Shown here: positions 38,201 through 48,800 of the stretch, piece after piece
Layout of the letters: every line of letters begins with the position of its first letter
Numbering within the stretch: position 1 is the stretch's first letter
NCBI GenBank assembly: GCA_026874595.1
Contig: CM049313.1
Span: forward strand, 79,414,659 to 79,478,658
DNA: 64,000 bases
Direction of reading: 5' to 3'
Source of the DNA: Sipunculus nudus
Lineage: Eukaryota; Annelida; Sipuncula; Golfingiida; Sipunculidae
Position numbers and translations under genes: made by a program
The notes under the pieces: model-generated
What the model was told of the DNA's origin: nothing
The model's input: the letters and a program-made list of their open reading frames with translations, nothing else
Database searches by the model: none

Positions 38201-38316
38201 TGGCCGTCTTGATTGGTCTGCTGTATCGTGCATACAACAGGAAGTGTGGGAGAAGAGCTGACACAGGCGGGAGGGATGACTTTCATCACCAGAGCATTAT
38301 GTTCAGTCATGTGTAA
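29261..38316 (+). CDS. gene B: two-domain Cys-rich protein, secreted or membrane form
   Basis: Coding exons: 29261-29309, 32842-32983, 33853-33974, 36563-36716, 37644-37770 (stop) or to 37766, and 38147-38316. Phases agree through exon 5. Exon 1 is a signal peptide (MVSASLLVILVVCAPF), chosen because it has the same 49-base coding length and phase as in gene C. Domain 1 has Cys 24, 32, 63, 72, 80 and 99; domain 2 has Cys 112, 125, 155, 164 and 173. An NVS glycosylation site lies in exon 2. In gene A exon 5 ends in a Cys and a GTAAGT donor; here that site has changed, so reading through stops at TGA 37768-37770 (197 residues). A GTGAGA donor after 37766 joins exon 6 in another frame: it restores the final Cys and gives a soluble 234-residue protein ending at 38261. 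The exon 6 membrane frame (to TAA 38314) remains open but cannot be reached. Function unknown. Confidence 0.8.
29950..32555. other. extra DNA in gene B intron 1
   Basis: The homologous part of pseudogene D (15490-15930) lacks most of this 2.6 kb, so it is probably inserted or rearranged. I find no coding domain or terminal repeats. The part at 31400-32200 is less AT-rich than its surroundings. Confidence 0.45.
34105..34810 (-). mobile_element. Ty3/Gypsy fragment with integrase end before RT
   Basis: Reading the minus strand, 34804-34650 has an integrase C-terminal motif: RYFCPYIVDKKVSDLNYIL, TDRRKKKQPYHVNMLKPYYDR. After a spacer of about 130 bp, 34516-34232 gives the RT start: HLFSDIPMRTN, VKQHPYRQN, EVQYLLDNDFIEPSNSNWSS and PCILVPKPD, followed after a stop by RMCIDYR. 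Integrase before RT is the order of Gmr1-like Ty3/Gypsy elements. Stops and truncation show it is dead. It lies in intron 3 of gene B, antisense to it. Confidence 0.85.
35233..36536 (+). repeat. 29-bp acceptor-like minisatellite, gene B intron 3
   Basis: About 45 units of 28-29 bp related to the gene A array (consensus TTTCTGTTACAGGAG then CGTCGACCTACATG). From about 35339 to 36040 four units form a 115-bp higher-order repeat (28+29+29+29) in near-identical copies, which shows recent amplification. All three frames of the 29-bp unit lack stops, which accounts for open frames of up to 190 codons. The array ends 27 bp before exon 4. These frames are not treated as genes. Confidence 0.95.
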
Positions 38317-39126
38317 TAGACTGGTAGCTTTGATATGATCTAAACTACATTCGCTTGAACCGAAGAGTAACATATTACACTCTTTGCTTAAATTGCCATG
38401 AAACATCGTCTCCAGACAACAACTTCGGTTGGTAATAACACTAGTGGTTGAGTTAGCTTAAACGCTGTACACACAAATATTTTAATATTAAAGCATAGAA
38501 AACAATTTACTATAGAACAAATGAAGTGTTCCCAGCTCATGGCTAAATAAGGAGATCTGAATGCAGTTTTACCCCTCACAGTTTGTTGTGGCAGTTATCG
38601 ATTTAATCAGTTATTGATTCTAACAAATCTAGCAATTCCCCTGTCAGAAGTGAACATAGAAAAAGGCGTGTACAATTCATCTCGACTCGGATCGAGCAGA
38701 TGTTATAATTCATGGACTCGTTACAATCGACTCTTGTAAATACCGCTCTGTGTGACATTCCTCAGTACAGCTTGCCATTTTGCTATCAGGAAAGGCCGCG
38801 AATATTTCATTAAGCCGAAGTGAATCGATTTTGTTGTATGCATTCAGCTTGAGAAAAAAAAATAATACAGAAAGATAAATCTTAAACGATTAAAATGCCC
38901 GAAACATAAACAGACTAATATAAAGTTAGGTTTGTTGATTTTGATGCTAAGTGAAGAAAAATAACATTTAAAAGAATGTTCAGGTTTTGTTAATTTTGTT
39001 TTTTGTCGCTGAAACTAAACGATGTGCTGTTTAAGTATGAAAGTGTTGGCTTGTGTAACCACCAGGACAAAATATACTCCACATTTAATCTCAAACTAGT
39101 TAAATGGATGTAATATGCCACACGTT
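38317..39126. other. gene B 3' flank
   Basis: The sequence just after exon 6 resembles the gene A 3' flank (CATATTACAC, TTTGCTTAAA, CCATGAAACATCGTCTC), so homology extends beyond the stop. No other gene is seen before the foldback element. Confidence 0.5.
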
Positions 39127-39919
39127 GTAAGATTTGGCATGATAGGTTGTATATTCTTGTATTTCATGTCTCACTTAATGAGTTCAATGGGCCTCTATCT
39201 CTCATTTGCAGCTGTTCTCAATAATAAGAATATTTTAATTATTATTATAACTTTACTGATTTTGTGAATTTAATCTTTCGTATACATTCAAACCTCTGCA
39301 TTACCTTGTGACATATCACACATGTATAACAAGCCTTTGTTCCATGATGCCTGGCTACTGATTGCATAATCTCCTAGTCATGGTCACTGGGTCCCGTATT
39401 TGTACAGGCCAGATCCTAATCTGTTAATCTCATCAGGGTAAAGGTGTTGATCTCATCAGGGTGACCACTAATGGTGGGGTCCCGTGATGTTTGGTCAGCT
39501 AAGAGCACACACAGATAGATGATATCAGGATAACGTATAATTACACTGTATGTAGACCTTGTGTATGTCAGGGTATAATCAACAAACTCTCATTTCATTG
39601 GCCAGTATAGGGGATGGAGTTCACCTCACCCATCTGACCAATGGAATGAATGGGTGATGTTATTGGTTATATTCAAATGAGATAGAGAACAAAAACCATG
39701 GGATAATTATGTGTGGGCAGATTTCCACTTTGGCGACTCGGCACCTAGGACAGTTTCTGTGTATGGACATTTTTATCATATACTTAATACAAGAAGAATA
39801 AAAAATGGTTACCTAAGTTACCGAATTTGTGTGTTGTGGCTGTGTGCCACAAGTGCCACGAACTTGCCTGAAGGAGAGCGTGACTGGGAGAAAGACGAAG
39901 TTTATATAGTAAAGTAACA

Positions 39920-40062
39920 TGAGTTTACATTGGTGTCGCGTGCCAGGTCGAACTAAAATGTCAGATCACACGCCTAGAGATAGAAAAACCCCTGCACCAA
40001 CGGAGAGAGCAGTGTTCAAGCACATGAAATGGAACAAAAATCAAATACGCTGCCGAAACTGA
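39920..40062 (+). other. possible LTR-element primer site and gag start inside the foldback
   Basis: TTACAT is followed by TGGTGTCGCGTGCCAGGT (39931-39948), which resembles an LTR 3' end plus a tRNA primer binding site beginning with TGG. A short frame then starts with ATG at 39958 (MSDHTPRDRKTPAPTERAVF) and stops near 40060. It would be a captured piece of an LTR retrotransposon. No second LTR is seen. Confidence 0.28.
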
Positions 40063-40619
40063 CGCCTCTACAATCCCTGTGGTCCTGATGTGTCCATCAA
40101 GAAACGCTAGCAGTGTCACAAGCTGTGGAGAGGCCATGCAGAACGCTCAGGATGACAGTAAGAAGTTAAACGTCGAAGAATTTTATTTTATTATTATATA
40201 TGCTTCTAAAAAAAAAGAATGTAAAACGTCTTTATATATGATTATAAAAAAATAATGACAGAATGTATATTTTTTTTTATTTTGTGACATTTCAATGTGT
40301 ATTGTAAATAAGAATTCTATGAGCTTTTCAGTTCTCACTTTATCAGGTGTAATTTGATTTATGGTTGTCTTTGTATTTTGATAGTTCCCAGTCCTAAATA
40401 TTAGATCGTCCTGCTGTGTGCTGCAAATTTTAAATATAGTTCTGGGTGACAGATTCACTGCATATGCCATCATGTGAGGCATAGACTTAAACTTGAAACA
40501 CTATGTATACATATTCTTGAGGCAATTATTTATAGATGTACTTTAGATAAACCAAGTTATCACTTCAGAAATTAAAACGGAAATGTCTTATTTATGAATC
40601 TATAAACATCATGTTTTGA

Positions 40620-42195
40620 GCTGAATGTTGTACACTGTTTATTGATTGTCCCCTGAATATTAGATCTGACTGTATGGGTGGAACAGATAAGACTAATTTC
40701 ATGTTGATAGAGTCACAATGCTAAAGGGGCCAGCATAGATTTGGACGTTCAATACAGTGCATAGTCATGAAGCTAAACATTAAATTTTAAATTACTAGAC
40801 GCAAGTTCATATTGAACCACTCTTTTCATTTATAACACTTTTATTTTACATTAAGCTGAATGTTGTACACTGTTTATTGATTGTCTCCTGAATATTAGAT
40901 CTGACTGTATAGGCGAACAGATAAGACTAATTTCGTGATGATAAAGTCACGATGCCAAGGGGTTCAGCATAGACTTGGACGTTCAATCAAGTGCATATAG
41001 TCATGAAGCTAAACAGTAAATTTTAAATCATTAGACACAAGTTCATATTGAATCACTCTTTTCATTTATAACACTTTTATTTTACATTAAGCTGAATGTT
41101 GTACACTGTTTATTGATTGTCCCCTGAATATTAGATCTGACTGTATGGGTGGAACAGATAAGACTAATTTCATGTTGATAGAGTCACAATGCTAAAGGGG
41201 CCAGCATAGACTTGGACGTTCAATACAGTGCATAGTCATGAAGCTAAACATTAAATTTTAAATTACTAGACGCAAGTTCATATTGAACCACTCTTTTCAT
41301 TTATAACACTTATTTTACATTAAGCTGAATGTTGTACACTGTTTATTGATTGTCCCCTGAATATTAGATCTGACTGTATAGGCGAACAGATAAGACTAAT
41401 TTCGTGGTGATAAAGCCACGATGCTAAGGGGTTCAGCATAGACTTGGACGTTCAATCAAGTGCATATAGTCATGAAGCTAAACAGTAAATTTTAAATCAT
41501 TAGACACAAGTTCATATTGAATCACTCTTTTCATTTATAACACTTTTATTTTACATTAAGCTGAATGTTGTACACTGTTTATTGATTGTCCCCTGAATAT
41601 TAGATCTGACTGTATGGGTGGAACAGATAAGACTAATTTCATGTTGATAGAGTCACAATGCTAAAGGGGCCAGCATAGACTTGGACGTTCAATACAGTGC
41701 ATAGTCATGAAGCTAAACATTAAATTTTAAATTACTAGACGCAAGTTCATATTGAACCACTCTTTTCATTTATAACACTTATTTTACATTAAGCTGAATG
41801 TTGTACACTGTTTATTGATTGTCCCCTGAATATTAGATCTGACTGTATAGGCGAACAGAAAAGACTAATTTCGTGGTGATAAAGTCACGATGCTAAGGGG
41901 TTCAGCATAGACTTGGACGTTCAATCAAGTGCATATAGTCATGAAGCTAAACAGTAAATTTTAAATCATTAGACACAAGTTCATATTGAATCACTCTTTT
42001 CATTTATAACACTTTTATTTTACATTAAGCTGAATGTTGTACACTGTTTATTGATTGTCCCCTGAATATTAGATCTGACTGTATGGGTGGAACAGATAAG
42101 ACTAATTTCATGTTGATAGAGTCACAATGCTAAAGGGGCCAGCATAGACTTGGACGTTCAATACAGTGCATAGTCATGAAGCTAAACATTAAATT
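40620..42195. repeat. 235-bp tandem repeat, alternating dimer
   Basis: Seven monomers start with GCTGAATGTTGTACACTG at 40620, 40855, 41091, 41324, 41560, 41793 and 42029. Two types alternate strictly: one with TGGGTGGAACAG and AAAGGGGCCAGC, the other with TAGGCGAACAG and AAGGGGTTCAGC. The true unit is therefore a dimer of about 470 bp. The last monomer runs directly into the right arm. Confidence 0.95.
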
Positions 42196-42712
42196 GTCAG
42201 ATGGGTGAGGTGAACTCCATCCCCTATACTGGCCAATGAAATGAGAGTTTGTTGATTATACCCTGACATACACAAGGTCTACATACAGTGTAATTATACG
42301 TTATCCTGATATCATCTATCTGTGTGTGCTCTTAGCTGACCAAACATCACGGGACCCCACCATTAGTGGTCACCCTGATGAGATCAACACCTTTACCCTG
42401 ATGAGATTAACAGATTAGGATCTGGCCTGTACAAATACGGGACCCAGTGACCATGACTAGGAGATTATGCAATCAGTAGCCAGGCATCATGGAACAAAGG
42501 CTTGTTATACATGTGTGATATGTCACAAGGTAATGCAGAGGTTTGAATGTATACGAAAGATTAAATTCACAAAATCAGTAAAGTTATAATAATAATTAAA
42601 ATATTCTTATTATTGAGAACAGCTGCAAATGAGAGAGAGAGGCCCATTGAACTCATTAAGTGAGACATGAAATACAAGAATATACAACCTATCATGCCAA
42701 ATCTTACACTGT

Positions 42713-43194
42713 GATATAGATAACGTGTTTTAATAAAACGGGTACTTTGCAACATTATCCAATGAGTAGGTTTCCTAAGCTGGCGGCCGAAATTTTGTAG
42801 CCGAATCGAGCCATAGTCGGCTTACTACTAAATCCAGTCATCTTTTTGCCCAAAACTAGCCAGATTTGAGTGGCTGAAATGGCTCCGGTCTCTACTTACG
42901 GGCCAAGTCACACCTGAGCTAAAATCACCTGCGACCCCGACTAGTCTCAGGAAACAAGCGGTCGTGTGTCGCGGTGACTGGCCGCGTTTATTTGCCATAA
43001 GAACAGTTGCGGTCACATTAGAAAGGCTGTTGCACGACCACCAGTGACCACCTGCGATTTGTCTTGATACATGTTATGACTTGCCCCAGGACCAGCAACT
43101 ATCCATGTAACTCATGCGGCTCGTCGAATGCGATCATGCGAGCACAGAGACACTCGTGAGGTCACCTCGGGACAATGAAAAAGTAATATATATT

Positions 43195-43249
<55 letters not shown>

Positions 43250-45186
43250 GGATCAGTCACGTGGCTCTAACATCTAAGTCAGCAGGTTCTCACCTAGTGG
43301 CTCAACCTGTTACAAGGTAAAGTTATTATGCCAGTGTTGGTTCCTTGAGTGCATTCGCTTCAGCACGAATGCTGTATAATATAATAATGCCCAATCTTAT
43401 GTGATTTATATATATATACGTTAAACTACAGTCCATTGATTTGCTCGAACACACAGTTCAATATGCCTCCACCATGTGATATTTATGTATTTCTACATAA
43501 AGGGATCTACCTCGTCAACGCGCCCATTCAAATCCATGTGTTGTTCATTATACAACACAGACTGATGCTATTATCATGATATATACAACCTAACATGAGC
43601 GTTATCAATTTAACATAGCTGTAAAGGCGATGAAACTCCGGAATCAACAGTCTATAGTCATCACCTTCATTAAAAATTAAAGCAGCAGGATGATGATGAC
43701 TCACAAAACACGTGCCCACGCAGGAAGTTTGGCCATGACTCACCTGTATTTACATTACTCGGTACTTTCTCTGAAGACCTCGTTGACCTAACCAGTTAAA
43801 GATACCGATCGTCGTCTAACTTTACGAGGCAGGCCTAGTTCACCAGGATGTGAACTTTGATCTGTCTGGGTATTTCCAGAGTTTGTAAACTGCTAAACGC
43901 TTAGTTCAGAGGTACTAGCTCACACTGGGCCGTGTGTGCATTAACCCGGGAGCTTTAGCGATAGACAAGCACACCTACAGGCAAGTATAATCATACAATA
44001 GAATATGTTATTTCCACTCTCTGATTTACGCAATATATACTTTGTCTGAAATATATTTCTATCCTTCCTTCCAATAGTCACTGGTTTCATACATAGGTCA
44101 GGAATGATTAATCCTGTTTAATAAACGAGCTCCTATTTATACTGGTGTGGGAAATAAGAAGGTTGTCATCAGCTTTAAGTTTCAATGTGTTTGGGTCGTA
44201 ATAGTCCACTCAATGTCCATGGTTTTCTCCAGGCTTATAAGGTTTCCTCTACATACAGAGACATGCATCTGCGTCATCGAGAGTGCCTCGTAACTCGTTG
44301 TACAATCAGCGTAAAACATAAAGTTTCATTTATTGGTTTGGAGATCCTTGTACTTGGATCTCTCTGTGGTCCATCGCCTGTCACCGGTTTGTAGCTTTCC
44401 TTAGAAATGAGTATCTGGATTCTCACACAAAATTGAGCACAAATCCATTGTAAGAGGTGGTTTCATGTAGGGCGGGTTGCACAATCGTTGGGTTCAGACG
44501 TTTCCCCATTTTTAGCTAGAAAATTCCATTTAAGATATGTCAAATTGTTACATAAGATGTGCGTCTTATAGTATGTATCATCTGATACCTGTTGTGTCCC
44601 CCGCGTTTTAAACGTAGGCTTTTGTATAAACAATAATGGTGAAAAGGCACGCACATTCTCCGATTAAAAATTATTAAAATTGGATGAAAAGTTGAGATCT
44701 ACAATATACTGTAACAAGTATTACTTTTTACATCTTATTTAAATGATCAAGCGAGGCGTTTTTAACGTTTAAGTAGATATAATCTTATCCATGTTGCCCA
44801 TAGGAGATAATAATAATAGTTATTATATATATATATATATGTGGTGTGTGATGGTGTGTATTTTTGAGTCACTTGTGGCTGGCGACTTGTCAAGCTTAAT
44901 GTTTGATCTATCGATTTGTCATTTTCCCTGTCAGGTTCAGGATAACCCGGCCCAACCAAAATACATGTATATACGATATATCAGGCCTGGACCTTACCAT
45001 GTTTATTATTGGATCGGAAGCTAAAATTAACATCGCAGTGCCGACACATGTAGGGTGTAAAACTCTTACGTTACTTCGCTGGTTCCTATAGAAGTGTTCA
45101 AATACACAGAGGGATTGGGGATCTGGCGTACCTTAGTGGTTTAAGCAGCCGGAAGGTCATGTGTTCGATTCCCACCAGCAGTTAAC

Positions 45187-45233
<47 letters not shown>

Positions 45234-45310
45234 CATTAAGCGCCTAATTCAGAGAAACATATGATAAGGTCAAGGCCTGATATATCGAGTCCCAACCAAG
45301 AGTATCCAAA
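42713..45310. other. spacer before gene C
   Basis: No exon is recognised. It includes a GC-richer stretch at 42780-43130, a (TA)n run at about 43196-43245, a short TA run at 44824, a tRNA-like SINE head at 45117 and TA repeats at 45190-45232. Confidence 0.5.
45117..45185 (+). mobile_element. tRNA-like SINE head
   Basis: An A-box-like GGCGTACCTTAGTGG and a B-box GTGTTCGATTCCC at about 39 bp spacing, followed by CACCAGCAGTT and then a (TA)n run. It may be a SINE head or a tRNA pseudogene. No proper cloverleaf or CCA-type end was confirmed. Confidence 0.5.
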
Positions 45311-45315
45311 CGTTA

Positions 45316-45682
45316 ACCCGAGGCTGTAATCGAGTGCTGCCTCACTGCATCCACATATTTACACATTTTTACCCGAGTCCGTACTCGAGTGCTGCCTCAC
45401 TACTTCGAGATATTTACTTATTTTTACCCGAGTCCGTACTCGAGTGCTGCCACACTGCATCGAGATATTTACTTATTTTTACCCGAGTCCGTACTCGAGT
45501 GCTGCCTCACTGCATCGAGATGTTTACTTATTTTTACCGAGTCCATACTCAAGTGCTGCCACACTGCATCGAGATATTTACTCATTTTTACCCGAGTCCG
45601 TACTCGAGTACTGCCTCACTGCATCGAGATATTTACTTATTTTTACCCGAGTCTGTACTCGAGTGCTGCCATACTTATTTAC
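45316..45682. repeat. 55-bp minisatellite with a hairpin in each unit
   Basis: About six to seven units of 55 bp lie 200-570 bp upstream of the gene C start codon. Most units carry CGAGTCCGTACTCG (for example 45374-45387), which has perfect 5-bp arms around a 4-nt loop, then GTGCTGCCTCACTGCATCG. The three overlapping frames of up to 136 codons are reflections of the repeat. Confidence 0.93.
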
Positions 45683-45887
45683 TTACTTTTTACTTACATT
45701 TACTTATTTACTCTGAGGGAAATATATGTGTCAAGTTTGATTAAAAGTCGTGTGCACGTACTTACAGTCAAGTAATCTTTATACCCTGTGTCGCTAATGA
45801 TATTAACATTATTTCGACACATTATGGTCGAATATTGCAGGTGTCTTAGCGTTTACACGTTATATCTTACAGATCAAACTTTAGAAG

Positions 45888-48800
45888 ATGACTAGGCAGA
45901 GAACAACATTGATTACTGTGATATGCCTCAGTTACGGTAAGAATGATGTTATATTTATACTGTTCAATGTAATTAATTTGAGCATTATCTTTCATTGTTA
46001 AAGATGGTAAATATAAACGGCTGCACTATATTAGATTATCAAATTACACAATCTTCTATAATTACTGTTATTATTAATGTTTACCCTCTATATACTGATG
46101 AAAAACCATGCAGGAATTTTAAGTTCGATGTCGAATATAGTCATTTTCTGCATCGAATTAGTTGCGTGTGCTTTCAGCGGCTTTGACTGTGAGGGGGCAG
46201 TGCAGTACTGACAACATACTTAGATGCGTCCGCGGCACAATCTTTGAGCAGTCACTTCAGAACAAGGATATGTTGGTCCACTACTCGGCTGCGCAATTCG
46301 AACAAGTGTGCAGGTAAAGCACTAGTTTAATATAACATTCCCACATAGCAGTGACACCTGCTGGTCAGGAATGACACTGAGTGTTCGGGCCTCTTTCATA
46401 AAAAAAGACAGAACATCTTTTTTTTTGCAACTCAGATGATAAAACGTAAAAACCTACCTTTCCTTTACGGTAAGATTCCTGCCGATTTGCCCGGTTTTGT
46501 TTCATTTCATTACAATACCTAAAATACTGGCTCACTGAATCATTTTGCGCAGTGCAAATGCGTGTGGAAAGAGGTCTATTATCGGTCAATATTTTCCCGT
46601 TTACAAGCTTCTCAGCTGAAAGATTAAATAAGGTCATATACATCACCCACATTAATTATTAAATGAATGTTGAAAGGAAAACATTCTACGACTTTGTTAC
46701 ATATTATTGAATGATGATAATGGATCTTGAAGAAGGAGTAGAAGTCAAAATGTGGCTGTGGAGACATATCGGGAAATCACCGAGCGTCTGTTATGTAACC
46801 TGCGGATGAGGGTAATCAAAACATTTTGCTTATGTATTAAAAAAATATTGCATAAGTTATCTACAGACACTGCTCAATCAATCCACAAATACTACTTGTG
46901 TAATGCACAATGTATTGTTGATATATTCCAGAATATTTAATGCGTATATGTGTAATCTATAAAATATTGCCTATAAATTTGTTTTGCAGGGAATTCTCGG
47001 ACGTAGAGCGATGCTGGCGGCCTGTATTACGGACCTGCCCACGGACTGTTAGACTGCTTGTAGACGGACTGATTGACGGTGTTAATTATCTGTGTGGCGA
47101 GGGAAAACAAGGTAAGTCAATAATACGGACCTGTCAACCAAATGTTAGACTGCTTGTAGACGGTCTGATTGACGGTGTTAATTATCTGTGTGGCGAGGGA
47201 AAACAAGGTAAGTCAATAATACGGACCTGTCAACCAAATGTTAGACTGCTTGTAGACGGTCTGATTGATGGTGTTAATTATCTGTGTGGCGAGGGAAAAC
47301 AAGGTAAGTCAATAATACGGACCTGTCAACCAAATGTTAGACTGCTTGTAGACGGTCTGATTGACGGTGTTAATTATCTGTGTGGCGAGGGAAAACAAGG
47401 TAAGTGAATAATACGGACGTGTCAACCAACTGTTAGACTGCTTGTAGACGGTCTGATTGACGGTGTTAATTATCTGTGTGGCGAGGGAAAACAAGGTAAG
47501 TCAATAATACGGACCTGTCAACCAACTGTTAGACTGCTTGTAGACGGACTGATTGACGGTGTTAATTATCTGTGTGGCGAGGGAAAACAAGGTAAGTGAA
47601 TAATACGGACCTGTCAACCAACTGTTAGACTGCTTGTAGACGGTCTGATTGACGGTGTTAATTATCTGTGTGGCGAGGGAAAACAAGGTAAGTGAATAAT
47701 ACGGACCTGTCAACCAAATGTTAGACTGCTTGTAGACGGACTGATTGTCGGTGTTAATTATCTGTGTGGCGAGGGAAAACAAGGTAAGTGAATAACACGG
47801 ACCTGTCAACCAAATGTTAGACTGCTTGTAGACGGACTGATTGACGATGTTATTTATCTGTGTGGCGAGGGAAAACAAGGTAAGTGAATAATACGGACCT
47901 GTCAACCAAATGTTAGACTGCTTGTAGACGGACTGATTGACGGTGTTAATTATCTGTGTGGCGAGGGAAAACAAGGTAAGTGAATAATACGGACCTGTCA
48001 ACCAAATGTTAGACTGCTTGTAGACGGTCTGATTGACGGTGTTAATTATCTGTGTGGCGAGGGAAAACAAGGTAAGTGAATAACACGGACCTGTCAACCA
48101 ACTGTTAGACTGCTTGTAGACGGTCTGATTGACGGTGTTAATTATCTGTATGGCGAGGGAAAACAAGGTAAGTCAATAATACGGACCTGTCAACCAAATG
48201 TTAGACTGCTTGTAGACGGACTGATTGACGGTGTTAATTATCTGTGTGGCGAGGGAAAACAAGGTAAGTGAATAATACGGACCTGTCAACCAAATGTTAG
48301 ACTGCTTGTAGACGGTCTGATTGACGGTGTTTATTATCTGTGTGGCGAGGGAAAACAAGGTAAGTGAATAATACGGACCTGTCAACCAAATGTTAGACTG
48401 CTTGTAGACGGACTGATTGACGGTGTTAATTATCTGTGTGGAGAGGGAAAACAAGGTAAGTGAATAATACGGACCTGTCAACCAAATTTTAGACTGCTTG
48501 TAGACGGTCTGATTGACGGTGTTAATTATCTGTGTGGCGAGGGAAAACAAGGTAAGTCAATAATACGGACCTGTCAACCAACTGTTAGACTGCTTGTAGA
48601 CGGTCTGATTGACGGTGTTAATTATCTGTGTGGCGAGGGAAAACAAGGTAAGTCAATAATACGGACCTGTCAACCAAATGTTAGACTGCTTGTAGACGGT
48701 CTGATTGACGGTGTTAATTATCTGTGTGGCGAGGGAAAACAAGGTAAGTCAATAATACGGACCTGTCAACCAAATGTTAGACTGCTTGTAGACGGACTGA

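Larger units (their letters stand above)
39127..42707. mobile_element. foldback element with 512-bp inverted arms
   Basis: The left arm (39127-39638) and right arm (42196-42707) are each 512 bp and are reverse complements with very few mismatches (one seen at the CTATCTCTC/CTCTCTCTC site). Between them lie about 0.98 kb of unique sequence and a tandem array. No transposase frame is visible, so it would be non-autonomous. The outer ends begin GTAAGATTTGGCATGATAGG; a clear target duplication could not be read. The near identity of the arms implies recent insertion or gene conversion. The 62-codon minus-strand frame in the right arm is a by-product. Confidence 0.9.

Noticed and set aside
42567-42755. 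62-codon frame in the right foldback arm
   Set aside because: It arises from the inverted arm and an AT-rich stretch; no domain or start context.
47309-48550. Long minus-strand frames (61, 221 and 125 codons)
   Set aside because: Antisense shadows of the 96-bp array, whose unit length is a multiple of 3.
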